Assembly (NCBI RefSeq): GCF_026914285.1
Contig: NZ_CP113864.1
Coordinates: 1,457,001 to 1,521,000, forward strand
Direction: 5' to 3'
Length of the DNA: 64,000 bases
Origin: Caldicellulosiruptor naganoensis
Lineage (GTDB): Bacteria; Bacillota; Thermoanaerobacteria; Caldicellulosiruptorales; Caldicellulosiruptoraceae
Below the pieces are notes generated by a model, which did not search any database, was not told where the DNA came from, and saw only the letters and a list, made by a program, of their open reading frames with translations. The position numbers were made by a program, and so were the translations under genes. Shown in pieces: positions 45,388 through 53,865 of the stretch (the stretch's first letter is position 1; every line of letters begins with the position of its first letter).

Positions 45388-46599
45388 ATGCAACTTAATA
45401 AGGTAGTACTCGCGTATTCGGGTGGACTTGATACATCTGTGATAATACCATGGCTAAAAGAAAACTTTGGTTGTGAGGTGATTGCGGTAGTAGTTGATGT
45501 TGGACAGGAAGATGACTTTGAAGCTATAAAAGAAAGAGCCTACAAAACTGGTGCATCAAAAGTTTATATAGAAGATGCTAAAGAGGAGTTTGTAAAAGAA
45601 TATATATTTCCTACTTTGAAAGCCGGTGCAATTTATGAAGGGAAGTATCTTCTTGGTACATCAATGGCAAGACCACTTATTGCAAAAAAACTCGTTGAGA
45701 TTGCTAAAAAGGAAAATGCTGATGCCATTGCTCACGGCGCAACAGGCAAAGGTAATGATCAAGTACGATTTGAAGTAACAATAAAGGCACTTATGCCAAA
45801 TATAAAAATAATTGCTCCTTGGAGAATGTGGAACTTAAAATCACGCGAAGATGAGCTAAATTATCTTGCCCAAAAAGGTATAGACATTCCTTTCAAAAAG
45901 GAAGAAAGCTACAGTATGGACGGGAATATATGGCATCTTTCACATGAAGGACTTGAGTTAGAAGATCCTTGGAATATGCCTGATTTTGATAAGGTGTTGA
46001 AGATTACAAAAAATCCTCTTTCTCTAAACGATCAACCAGAAATTGTAGAAATAGAGTTTGAAAAAGGTATTCCTGTAAAAGTAAATGGAAAAGAAATGAA
46101 TTGTGTTGAACTTATTAAGTCCTTAAACAAAATTGGGGCTGAGCATGGTATTGGGATTGCTGATATAGTTGAAAATAGGCTTGTTGGAATCAAATCGCGT
46201 GGCGTATATGAAACACCAGGGGGTACAATTCTTTACTATGCTCATAGAGAATTAGAATATCTCTGCCTTGACAGAAACACATTGCATTTTAAGGAAATGG
46301 TAGCTATCAGGTTTGCCGAACTTGTATATGATGGACTTTGGTTTTCACCTTTAAGAGAGGCACTCTCTGCATTTGTTGACAAAACTCAAGAGGTTGTAAA
46401 TGGTACAGTAAAACTTGTGTTGTACAGAGGTAATATTTACTCTGCTGGTTCAAAATCACCAAATTCACTGTACATCAAAGACCTTGCAACATTTGAAGAA
46501 GACCAGATGTACAACCAAAAAGATGCAGAAGGCTTTATAAATTTGTTTGGCTTGCCTTTAAAGGTATATGGAATGGTAAACAGAAAGGAGGATGAGTAG
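45388..46599 (+). CDS. argG: Argininosuccinate synthase
   Basis: 403 residues. Opens [20 protein letters not shown] with the SGGxD P-loop, then [60 protein letters not shown] and [20 protein letters not shown], ending with [20 protein letters not shown]. Joins citrulline and aspartate in arginine synthesis. It overlaps the argH start by 8 bases; its last codons carry the argH RBS AGGAGG. Confidence 0.97.
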   Translation: MQLNKVVLAYSGGLDTSVIIPWLKENFGCEVIAVVVDVGQEDDFEAIKERAYKTGASKVYIEDAKEEFVKEYIFPTLKAGAIYEGKYLLGTSMARPLIAKKLVEIAKKENADAIAHGATGKGNDQVRFEVTIKALMPNIKIIAPWRMWNLKSREDELNYLAQKGIDIPFKKEESYSMDGNIWHLSHEGLELEDPWNMPDFDKVLKITKNPLSLNDQPEIVEIEFEKGIPVKVNGKEMNCVELIKSLNKIGAEHGIGIADIVENRLVGIKSRGVYETPGGTILYYAHRELEYLCLDRNTLHFKEMVAIRFAELVYDGLWFSPLREALSAFVDKTQEVVNGTVKLVLYRGNIYSAGSKSPNSLYIKDLATFEEDQMYNQKDAEGFINLFGLPLKVYGMVNRKEDE

Positions 46600-47980
46600 A
46601 ATTAAACTTTGGGAAGGAAGATTTTCAAAATCTACATCAGAGATTTTTGACCAATTTAATGCATCTATTTTAACTGACATAAAATTTTTCGAATATGATA
46701 TTGTGGGCTCTGTTGCCCATGTTAAAATGCTCGCAAAGTGTAATATTATCCGTGAGGATGAGGAAAAACTTATTATAGAAACACTTTATCAAATATTAGA
46801 AGATTTTAAATCAGGAAAAATCAAATTTCAAATCACTGACGAAGATGTTCATATGTTAATTGAAAAGGAACTAATAAAGAGAATAGGAGAAGTTGGTAAA
46901 AAGGTTCATACAGCAAGAAGTAGAAATGACCAAGTTACACTTGATGAAAGGTTATTTTGTCGTGAAAAGAACTTGTATCTTCAAGAGCTGGTAAAAAAGT
47001 TGATAAATACTATCATAAAATTGGCTGAAGAAAACATAGATTCAATTATGCCAGGATATACACACCTTCAAAAGGCACAGCCAGTACTTTTTTCTCACTA
47101 TATTCTTGCATATGCACAAATGCTGAAAAGAGATTTGTTGAGATTAAAGCAAAATTTTAATATGATAAATCAAAATCCACTTGGTGTTGCTGCTTTGGCA
47201 GGAACAACATTTGACATAGACAGGTTTTTTGTGGCAAACCAGCTTGGTTTTGAAGGCGTAACAGAAAATAGTATAGATACTGTATCTGATAGGGACTTTA
47301 TTCTTGAGATGTTATTCATTTGTGCCATGATTCAGATGCATCTTTCACGACTTGCAGAAGATTTCATTATATTTAACACAGATGAATTCAAATTTATTGA
47401 GCTTGATGATAGCTTTTGCTCAGGCAGTAGCATCATGCCTCAAAAGAAAAATCCTGATGCTCTGGAGCTTATCCGCGGCAAGACAGGAAGAGTATACGCA
47501 AACTTGATTGGACTTTTAACAGTACTAAAGGGTTTGCCTCTTTCATACAACAAAGATTTGCAGGAAGACAAAGAATTTTTATTTGATTCCATTGAAACAG
47601 TAGAAATGAGTTTAATAATAATAAATGAAATACTCAAAACTCTCAAAATTAACAAAGAAAATATGACAAGTTCCTGCAAATCTGGATTTATCAATGCAAC
47701 AGACCTTGCAGATTACTTGGTTACAAAAGGAGTAGCTTTTAGAGATGCCCACTTTATTGTAGGAAACATTGTAAAGTACTGCATTGAAAGCAGCAAAACA
47801 TTAGAAGACTTATCGTTAGAGGAATATAAAAGATTTTGTGAGAAGATTCAAGAGGATGTATATCAATTTATAAATATTGAAACCTGCGTAAATCGGAGAA
47901 AAAGCTATGGCGGAACTTCGCTGGAGAGTGTGAGAAAGCAAATTGATAATCTAAAAGAATTTTTAAAAAACTTAGAATAA
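46592..47980 (+). CDS. argH: Argininosuccinate lyase
   Basis: 462 residues. [19 protein letters not shown] start, [38 protein letters not shown], and the superfamily signature [38 protein letters not shown] at the C terminus. Splits argininosuccinate into arginine and fumarate, completing the route begun by argG. The 8-base overlap with argG and the terminator after it define a two-gene operon. Confidence 0.97.
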   Translation: MSRIKLWEGRFSKSTSEIFDQFNASILTDIKFFEYDIVGSVAHVKMLAKCNIIREDEEKLIIETLYQILEDFKSGKIKFQITDEDVHMLIEKELIKRIGEVGKKVHTARSRNDQVTLDERLFCREKNLYLQELVKKLINTIIKLAEENIDSIMPGYTHLQKAQPVLFSHYILAYAQMLKRDLLRLKQNFNMINQNPLGVAALAGTTFDIDRFFVANQLGFEGVTENSIDTVSDRDFILEMLFICAMIQMHLSRLAEDFIIFNTDEFKFIELDDSFCSGSSIMPQKKNPDALELIRGKTGRVYANLIGLLTVLKGLPLSYNKDLQEDKEFLFDSIETVEMSLIIINEILKTLKINKENMTSSCKSGFINATDLADYLVTKGVAFRDAHFIVGNIVKYCIESSKTLEDLSLEEYKRFCEKIQEDVYQFINIETCVNRRKSYGGTSLESVRKQIDNLKEFLKNLE

Positions 47981-48004
47981 TACATTGAAAATGAATTAGA
48001 TTTA

Positions 48005-48047
48005 AGGTGGGTGTTCAAGGTGGATGCTGAACACTCACCTTTTTTTG
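48005..48047 (+). terminator. Intrinsic terminator of argGH
   Basis: AGGTGGGTGTTCA (48005-48017) pairs with TGAACACTCACCT (48028-48040), 12 of 13 pairs, with a 10-base loop, and is followed by seven T. Confidence 0.9.
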
Positions 48048-48086
48048 TTTTTTGTAGCCAGAATCTATTTAGATTTTCAAGAAAGA

Positions 48087-48130
48087 CTATAAAAAGTATA
48101 GTTGACAAAATATCGATAGTGGTATATATT
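48087..48130 (+). promoter_or_regulatory. Promoter with upstream palindrome, copy 1 (orphaned by IS insertion)
   Basis: CTATAAAAAGTATAG (48087-48101) is a short palindrome just before TTGACA (48102-48107), 17 bases, TATATT (48125-48130). A close copy is found at 51427-51471. The IS4-type element is inserted about 35 bases after the -10 box; the DUF6973-like gene that this promoter probably served is now 2 kb away. Confidence 0.65.
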
Positions 48131-48154
48131 TTATGTTTGTAGCAAGAAAATCCA

Positions 48155-48167
48155 AAAATTTAATAGT
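48155..48167. repeat. Left target-site duplication of the IS4-type element (13 bp)
   Basis: AAAATTTAATAGT, repeated exactly at 49991-50003. The length of 13 bases suits IS4-family elements. Confidence 0.8.
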
Positions 48168-49990
48168 TAGCCGTTTGCAAAATGCATAAAGGTATAAACA
48201 ATAAAATGGAAGCAGAGTAATAAAGAACAAGAAAAATGAGAAGTATTTACACCAATAGTTACCAAAAACAACATTATCAACAATAAAAGAGCAGGCTAAA
48301 GAACTGGTAAATAATACTAAAAGCAAAGAAGACAAAACTATCTCAAACCCTTTTAGAAAGTAACTTTAAAAGGGCTTTTAGAAGAGGCAATTTATATTGA
48401 ATAAAAAATGCAAATTTTTAAAAGTTGAAATCAAGTGCAAACTATGAGTTTTTTAAGTTTTTGAAGTTTTTTATAGGTAATAAATTTTTGAGACTTTAGG
48501 ATAGCAAAAGAGAGAATAAAAATAAGGAGCATACAAATTGCAGAGAGCAAGAAGTCAGAAAAAAAGAGAGATATGGTCGCGGGAGAACAAGGTATCATGA
48601 CCGAGTGAAGATTTAAGCTGGAAGATAGTTTGCTCTATAGTAACTTTTGAATGATAGAGTTTTTCGAACTGGATAGAGTTTCTGTTGATACCGGGGCAAA
48701 AGCGCAAGTTGGCATCTGGGTAGGTGTAGAATATTTTGCCCGATTTAGAAGAAGTACAGGGCTCAGGGCAAGAGCAGGTGCGTTTATTATCTTTGAAAGA
48801 GGAGAGAGGGCAGCGCCACTTAATTCTTGGCGAGCGATTTTTACCCCTGCACATACCTTCACATTTGAAAGGTAGATTGAATTTATTACAAATTGGAGTG
48901 CCATTTCAGAGGTAGGGGTATTAGAAGTAGATTTAGAGTTTCTGGGATTTAGAGGGATAATAGCTTTTGAGAAATTGAAGTTTTTGAATATAGTGGAATA
49001 GATAGAATATGAGTCAAGTGCACTGTCAGCGATAAAAGTAGAGAAAGAGTCATTTGTGAAGTTTTTCTTTAATGATATTAAAGCAGGGACAAGAGCTTTT
49101 GAGTCGGAGATAGTTTTAGACAGAGCAGGGTCGAGAGAATTATTGAAAGAATGAGCGGTAGCAGGGGAGATTACAAGATGTATACCAAAGGCATTTGTGA
49201 GGATGGCAAATTTAAAGCCATAGCAGAAGTGTCCATTGGCTAACATAAGTGAGAAACAGGAGAAGCAGAAGCGAACTTGGGGAGGTTAGAATATGTAAGT
49301 GAGTAGATGACAGGTGTTTTGACGTCAGGGTTTTGAAATTTAGTTTTTTAAGTTGAGACTGGATAAATTTAGGGTTATTTTCTTTGAGGATAGGTTTAAG
49401 TGCAGTAGTATCGAAGATAATGGTAGAAGCAAGTTCAGGATTTAGCTGGGAAGATAGATTTTGAGCGTATTTTGCGATATTGTAGAATAGAGTTTCTATT
49501 TCAGAGCAAAAGAATTTTCTGAATCTTGAGAAGGTAGAGATAGAAGGGACTTTAATAAGGTTACAGAAGTTTCTAAGTTCAAAGGAGTTAAGGAGAACAG
49601 CACAAAGCTGAGTGAGAGTAGATAGTTTAAGTATTTTTTGGACGAAGAAAGCGCATAGTATAGACTCTAATGAGAATTGTCTATGTTTACCGAAGTAGTG
49701 GTAGTAAGCTTTGTAGAAGGATTGAGGGATGAATTGAGAAAGGTCGATGAAGTTATTGAAGAAGCCAAGGAGCGAGTGAGGATTGTTGAGAGCGACGTTT
49801 TTTAACGTGCTCATAGAGTTCTAAGAAAGAGAGTTGTTTATGATGGTGTTTAAACATTTTAACTTCCTCCTCATAGAAAGTATGTTTTATATAGATAAAT
49901 TTTACACTATCTATGAGGAGGAAGGAAGACTTTTTTAAAGATTCTAAAAAGCTTGATAACGCTCATCTTGAGCGTTTCTGCAAAAGGCTA
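48168..49990 (-). mobile_element. IS4-type insertion sequence, degenerate (about 1823 bp)
   Basis: Bounded by 13-bp direct repeats. The termini are imperfect inverted repeats: TAGCCGTTTGCAAAATGC at the left and, on the complement, TAGCCTTTTGCAGAAACGC at the right. It carries one transposase pseudogene on the minus strand. An internal 15-bp inverted repeat (CTTCCTCCTCATAGA and its complement, about 49863-49925) lies just upstream of the transposase start. A short palindrome AACGCTCA-TCT-TGAGCGTT lies near the right end. About 260 bases (48168-48430) at the left end hold no gene. Confidence 0.8.
48431..49857 (-). pseudogene. IS4-type transposase, broken by several frameshifts
   Basis: The likely start is ATG at 49857 (MFKHHHKQLSFLELYEHVK). 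A frameshift in an A run leads to the frame containing NVALNNPHSLLGFFNNFID, FYKAYYHYFGKHRQFSLESI, PSISTFSRFRKFFCSEIET and the first catalytic Asp in IIFDTTALKPILKENN. Another shift leads to MLANGHFCYGFKFAILTNAF and FIADSALDSYSIYSTIF (second Asp). A further shift leads to RFCPGINRNSIQFEKLYHSK and VTIEQTIFQLKSSLGH (Glu). A last shift leads to an end at 48431. At least four changes, so the element cannot move by itself. The three frames are all protein-like, hence recent decay. Confidence 0.75.
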
Positions 49991-50003
49991 AAAATTTAAT
50001 AGT
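49991..50003. repeat. Right target-site duplication of the IS4-type element (13 bp)
   Basis: Exact copy of 48155-48167, directly after the terminal GGCTA of the element. It is followed by ATAAAGGAGG, so the insertion cut a promoter-leader region. Confidence 0.8.
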
Positions 50004-50023
50004 ATAAAGGAGGCGTTTTGTCA

Positions 50024-50056
50024 TGTTGTTTTGTACTTTCATTAATAGTTCTTAGA
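50024..50056 (+). other. Possible short leader ORF before the DUF6973-like gene
   Basis: AAAGGAGG is followed 9 bases later by an ATG at 50024 coding for MLLFCTFINSS and a stop at 50054. The same beginning, MLLFYTFIR, is encoded after the second promoter copy at 51521. Conservation of both the RBS position and the first eight residues suggests either a leader peptide or the remains of a longer gene start. No function can be assigned. Confidence 0.4.
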
Positions 50057-50202
50057 TGTTAAAAAATTTATTTATTATATTGAATTTGCAAACTCTTCTC
50101 ATAGCAGTATATTTGTTTTATATGTTCTCACTACAAGTATTAATAAGGATGACCAGAGTTTTTAGGTATTGGATATTCTGGGTAACGCTCATATTGAATG
50201 TT

Positions 50203-50997
50203 ATGAACAGAACTATAAAGGTTTCAGTAAGTGCCCTAATAGTTTTATTGTTTATAATAACTGGAATAATTGCATTTGCACAAAGTAATGTGACTGGAGA
50301 TTTAATGAAAAAAGATGTGAATCAAGTTGTAAGGAACAATGAGGTTGAAGATATTAGAGGTAATATAAATTATGGAGCATTAATAAAAACAACAGATGTT
50401 GAGTACTTTATGACTAAAGTAAATGGGTATATTCAAAATAAACCCAATGCTACAGAAGACGAAATTAACAACTTTCTGAGAAAAGAAATAGCGAATAAAT
50501 ATTTGTCGAAGGAAAAAATTGATGTTAATAATTCTAATAAGATAATGGGGTCATCTGATTATCCTGGACTACCTGACTTAAATCAAAAAGAACAAGAACT
50601 ATTTAATCAAAATCCCATTAAAGGATTAAAAGCAATATGGGCTGGATATAAAGCTGATACTGAAGCTAGAGAAAGATATAATGATTCAGTATTACACAAT
50701 GGCAATGGCGATGCATTTAGACATGCATATTGGAATGCATTAATGGTTAAGTATATTGATTATAGCTGGGCTTATGATTGGGCAACAGCTCATGAAGAAG
50801 GCGCTACTGGACAGTCTGCTATTGAAAAAGAAATGGATTTATATAATAATATGATGGGTTGAACGTTAGTGCTTGGTAATGAATCAAAATCTGATGAAGA
50901 AATTGCCGATATAATACAAAATGCAGTCAGAAACGGAAAGATGAAAAGAATTGTAGATAATAAATTAGCTCCAACTAACTCTGAAGGAGAGAAGTAA
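50203..50997 (+). pseudogene. Secreted DUF6973-like protein, interrupted by an in-frame TGA
   Basis: From the ATG at 50203 a signal peptide is encoded (NRTIKVSVSALIVLLFIITG, ending IAFAQS). An uncharacterised region follows, then the DUF6973-type block: NGNGDAFRHAYWNALMVKYI, WATAHEEGATGQSAIEKEMD and LYNNMMG. A TGA (50860-50862, codon 220) stops it there. The same frame continues with TLVLGNESKSDEEIADIIQN to a TAA at 50995. Relatives usually read LHNNQVGR at this point, so a CGA-to-TGA change is likely. An upstream frame start at 50056 adds 49 hydrophobic residues of doubtful reality. Histidine/aspartate-rich DUF6973 proteins are often secreted; activity is unknown. Confidence 0.7.
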
Positions 50998-50999
50998 TC

Positions 51000-51231
51000 A
51001 TGAAAAAAGTTGCATTAATAAATCTAATAATTATGATTTTAATTCTTCTGTCGCTCATGTTTTTTTTTGTTTGAATTTAATGGAAAATATAGTTTAGTTG
51101 CTCACAGTGAAGGATTAAAATATATTGATATAAACTGGTTTAGAATAAAAATTGTTGGTACGTCTGCTCAGGTTGTCATTAACTATCCTTTTTATGTAAT
51201 TTGTGTAGCTATCCTAAAAAATAAAAATTGA
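51000..51231 (+). pseudogene. Small membrane protein, frameshifted in a T9 run
   Basis: GGAG precedes an ATG at 51000, 2 bases after the TAA of the DUF6973-like gene. The first frame gives KKVALINLIIMILILLSLMF and then stops. With one T fewer in the run at 51060-51068 the frame continues FLFEFNGKYSLVAHSEGLKY and then IDINWFRIKIVGTSAQVVIN, ending in a second hydrophobic stretch at a TGA (51229-51231). The restored product is about 76 residues with one or two membrane helices. Tight coupling to a secreted protein gene suggests a partner or immunity protein (inference). No family recognised. Confidence 0.55.
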
Positions 51232-51301
51232 TTTTGTTAATTCTTTTATCAAATGTTTTGTATCAAGATAACTTAAAGTTTCTAAACTCATAAAAATGAG
51301 A

Positions 51302-51342
51302 AAGGTGGTGGCAGTTCGGAATTTGCAACTGTCACCTTTTTT
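51302..51342 (+). terminator. Intrinsic terminator of the DUF6973 locus
   Basis: AAGGTGGTGGCAGTT and AACTGTCACCTT form a stem with one bulge, followed by six T. It lies about 70 bases past the small membrane-protein gene. Confidence 0.8.
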
Positions 51343-51426
51343 CATCATCTTTACTTTTAATACTTATGCAAATCCTTCAACTTCAACAGCTTTCTCGTAA
51401 GTAAATGGAAAAGCTGATCCAAATCC

Positions 51427-51471
51427 CTATACAAAAGTATAGTTAACAAAATATTAATGATAATACATAGT
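51427..51471 (+). promoter_or_regulatory. Promoter with upstream palindrome, copy 2
   Basis: CTATACAAAAGTATAG (51427-51442) then TTGACA (51443-51448), 17 bases, CATAGT (51466-51471). It repeats the arrangement at 48087-48130, with AAAGTATAGTTGACAAAATAT identical apart from flanking changes. The -10 hexamer is weaker than in copy 1. Confidence 0.5.
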
Positions 51472-51512
51472 TATGGTTAGATATCTAAATATTTGTATAG
51501 TAGAAAGAAGAC

Positions 51513-51600
51513 TTTTTGTCATGTTGTTTTATACTTTCATTAGATGAGATATTGCTGATATTATTCAAAACGCAGTAAGAAGTGAGCATCTGATTTTGAA
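51513..51600 (+). pseudogene. Deletion remnant of a second DUF6973-type gene
   Basis: The leader TTTTTGTCATGTTGTTTT(A)TACTTTCATTA (51513-51543) matches the one at 50016-50047 but is then joined directly to bases 51551-51580. Those match 25 of 30 bases of the extreme 3' end of the DUF6973-like gene (50902-50931, coding IADIIQNAVR). The frame ends at TAG shortly after. So a paralogue has lost nearly its whole body. Confidence 0.6.
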
Positions 51601-51616
51601 ATAGACAATCATGGAA

Positions 51617-51658
51617 AAAGAAAGGTGGCATATTTGTTTGTTGTTGCCACCTTTCTTT
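51617..51658. terminator. Terminator hairpin between the remnant and rplY
   Basis: AAAGAAAGGTGGCA (51617-51630) and its perfect complement (51645-51658), 14 bp, loop 14. T-rich on both exits, so it may serve both the plus-strand remnant and minus-strand rplY, which ends at 51705. Confidence 0.75.
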
Positions 51659-51704
51659 ATTCGCAATTTTATATAGGTCACATTTTTTAATCTTTTCTGG
51701 GTGA

Positions 51705-52307
51705 CTATGCATTTGAAGAAGTCTCTTCTTTCTTCTCCTCTACCTCTGGCTCTTCTGTAATCTCGCTTACATCAATTACTGCAACAACCTCATCTAAATC
51801 TTCTGTTATTTTGATTCCCTCTGGAAGTTTTATATCTCTTAACTTTATAGCTGTTGGTTTTTCATATTCCATAAGGTCAATTACCAAGTGTTCAGGAATA
51901 TCCTTAGGCAGTCCTTCTATCTCTACTGTCTCCATCTGTCTTTGCAATACAAGTCCTCTTGATTTTAATATTTCTGCATTCTCAAATACAATTGGCACCT
52001 CAACATAAATGGGTTTGTTTTCAGAAAGTATCTGAAAATCTACATGGATAATATTCCCTTTTACATAGTGAGTTTGAACCTCTTTTATAAGCGCAGTTCT
52101 TTCTTTTCCGTCAATCAAAATTTTTATTTTCCCAGCTAATCCTTTTTGTTGATATAATTTTTCAAACTCTTTCTTAGAAACATATCCAGGAAGGCTCTCT
52201 ATGTCATCACCATATGCAACAGCGGGAATATACCCTTCTTTTCTGAGTTTGTTTAAATTGCTCTTTGTAAATACGTCTCTTCTGTTGTAGACAAGTACTG
52301 GTTCCAT
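51705..52307 (-). CDS. rplY: 50S ribosomal protein L25, Ctc/TL5 type
   Basis: 200 residues. An N-terminal L25 domain (VYNRRDVFTKSNLNKLRKEG; IPAVAYGDDIES) that binds 5S rRNA, then the TL5-type beta domain (PIYVEVPIVFENAEILKSRG; VEIEGLPKDIPEHLVIDLME) and an acidic Glu/Lys tail (EEPEVEEKKEETSSNA). The two-domain form with an acidic tail is the Ctc general-stress type of Firmicutes. It is the last gene before the accessory region. Confidence 0.93.
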   Translation of the reverse strand: MEPVLVYNRRDVFTKSNLNKLRKEGYIPAVAYGDDIESLPGYVSKKEFEKLYQQKGLAGKIKILIDGKERTALIKEVQTHYVKGNIIHVDFQILSENKPIYVEVPIVFENAEILKSRGLVLQRQMETVEIEGLPKDIPEHLVIDLMEYEKPTAIKLRDIKLPEGIKITEDLDEVVAVIDVSEITEEPEVEEKKEETSSNA

Positions 52308-52351
52308 AAAGATATACCTCCCTTCTTTGAATATACGCCTAACGTATCTTA

Positions 52352-53260
52352 TTATAGCTGATTATCCTCTTTTTTGTCACTATCTACACTTTCAATTTGA
52401 TTTTCTTGTTTTTGAGGATTCAAATATTCTCCAAATACATAATTTGTGTAAAAGTTTTGCATAAGTCCTAAAATACTTACCCAAATAAGAGGATAAAGCA
52501 AAAGCACAAGTAGGAAACCAGTTGTAAGCAGCAGTAAAAAAGGTACTATCCATACAATAACCATCAGCAAAAACATTCCTATTGTATGTGGAAGTTTTAT
52601 AACTGTAAAGATAAATGCATTCTTATATATGTGCCTTACCTTTAGTTTATATGTCACCATCATAGGATAGATGTAAATATGCATCATAACATACACAATA
52701 AAAGTAAATATCAGAAAATATTTTATAATTCCCACACTGGGATATTTAATGCTTTGGTACGAATAAAACCTTATAGCAACAGAAAATAAAAATATGACTA
52801 ATAAATCTGTAACAAAAGTTATAAAGCCCTCTTTTATATTCTTCCTCAGATGTTCAAAAAAATCACTTGTAACCCATGCATGTTCTTCCCTTGCAAAATT
52901 CCTAACAATATAGGTAAAACCTGCAGTTGTTGGCCCTATTCCAAAAACCATAAAACCACTTAAAAGCAGTAAACTTATAGCATTGATTAAAAAGGATTGT
53001 ACCGTTTGTATATCTTTTAAGTTTTGCACTCCTTTAGTTGCAGATTCTATTACCGGAATTAAATAACTTCCAACTACAAAGTATAGAATTACTAATATAG
53101 GCAGTGATACAAGAAAATAGAGAATATTCAGCCAACATAGTTTCCAAAACTTTCTTGCCAGTACCTCAAAGAAGACTATAAATTTTGATTTTGGTGGGAG
53201 ATCTTCTGGCACACCTGGTCCTGGCTTTGTATAATCGAAAAATCCAAAAAATCCAGCCAC
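52352..53260 (-). CDS. DUF624 (YesL-like) membrane protein
   Basis: 302 residues, five or six membrane helices. Start AGFFGFFDYTKPGPGVPEDL then PKSKFIVFFEVLARKFWKLC, LNILYFLVSLPILVILYFVV, and FMVFGIGPTTAGFTYIVRNF, AREEHAWVTSDFFEHLRKNI, ending in a charged Gln/Asp tail. This is the DUF624/YesL family, often seen near sugar transporters but of unknown function. It lies between CarD and rplY with 15- and 45-base gaps. Confidence 0.88.
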   Translation of the reverse strand: MAGFFGFFDYTKPGPGVPEDLPPKSKFIVFFEVLARKFWKLCWLNILYFLVSLPILVILYFVVGSYLIPVIESATKGVQNLKDIQTVQSFLINAISLLLLSGFMVFGIGPTTAGFTYIVRNFAREEHAWVTSDFFEHLRKNIKEGFITFVTDLLVIFLFSVAIRFYSYQSIKYPSVGIIKYFLIFTFIVYVMMHIYIYPMMVTYKLKVRHIYKNAFIFTVIKLPHTIGMFLLMVIVWIVPFLLLLTTGFLLVLLLYPLIWVSILGLMQNFYTNYVFGEYLNPQKQENQIESVDSDKKEDNQL

Positions 53261-53274
53261 AAATGATAGCCCCC

Positions 53275-53781
53275 TTATTCTGCTGTCTCAAGCTCAAAAA
53301 GAATACTGTCAACCATCCTTTCAACCTCTTCCATGTCAAGTCCTTTCGCAAGTCCAAGTTCGCTCACTAAAATCTGCTTTGCATTGTTGAACATCATTTT
53401 TTCATTAGTTGACAAACCCTTAACTTTTTCTCTTGCTGCAAGCATCTTCAAAACTTCAACCACACAATAAATATTTCCACTCTTTAGTTTTTGCTGATTC
53501 TCTCTGATTCGCTTGTTGTAATTCCCACAGCTATTTATGTCAACTTTGAAATTGTTGTCTTTCAAAAGCTCAAACACTTTGTTTGCTTCTTCTTCAGAAA
53601 TGACATTACGAATGCCAATTTCAGCAGCACTGTTGACAGGTACCAAGACTTTCATATCATTGTATAGAATTCTTACAACATAATACTTCTGGACACTATC
53701 AAATATCTTCTCCTCTACTATCTCAACTATCTCTCCTGCTCCATGCAAAGGGTGTATTATGGTATCTCCCACCTTGTACAT
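53275..53781 (-). CDS. CarD/CdnL-type transcription regulator
   Basis: 168 residues from the ATG at 53781, with GGGGTGG 6 bases before; the frame can be opened at 53853 but without an RBS. The CarD/TRCF RNA polymerase-interacting domain is at the N terminus: YKVGDTIIHPLHGAGEIVEI, YYVVRILYNDMKVLVPVNSA, EIGIRNVISEEEANKVFELL. A helical DNA-binding part follows (NKRIRENQQKLKSGNIYCVV, MLAAREKVKGLSTNEKMMFN). CdnL/CarD proteins stabilise open promoter complexes at rRNA and other promoters. Confidence 0.92.
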   Translation of the reverse strand: MYKVGDTIIHPLHGAGEIVEIVEEKIFDSVQKYYVVRILYNDMKVLVPVNSAAEIGIRNVISEEEANKVFELLKDNNFKVDINSCGNYNKRIRENQQKLKSGNIYCVVEVLKMLAAREKVKGLSTNEKMMFNNAKQILVSELGLAKGLDMEEVERMVDSILFELETAE

Positions 53782-53865
53782 TCTTTGCCACCCCATGACA
53801 TCTCTCAATAACTTTACATAATAAAGTATATCCAATTGAAAAGTTTTTGTCAAAAATATCTTTCT

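Noticed and set aside
48168-48430. Minus-strand 82-codon ORF at 48087-48335 and other small ORFs in the IS left end
   Set aside because: They are rich in Phe/Leu, span the IS boundary, lack an RBS, and have no protein-like pattern.
49863-49925. 15-bp inverted repeat as the end of a second small element
   Set aside because: It lies within the boundaries set by the 13-bp target duplications and terminal repeats of the IS4-type element and just before its transposase start, so it is better read as an internal control hairpin.
50056-50202. Extended N terminus of the DUF6973-like protein
   Set aside because: The extra 49 residues are hydrophobic, have no clear RBS, and precede an obvious signal peptide; the ATG at 50203 is more sensible.
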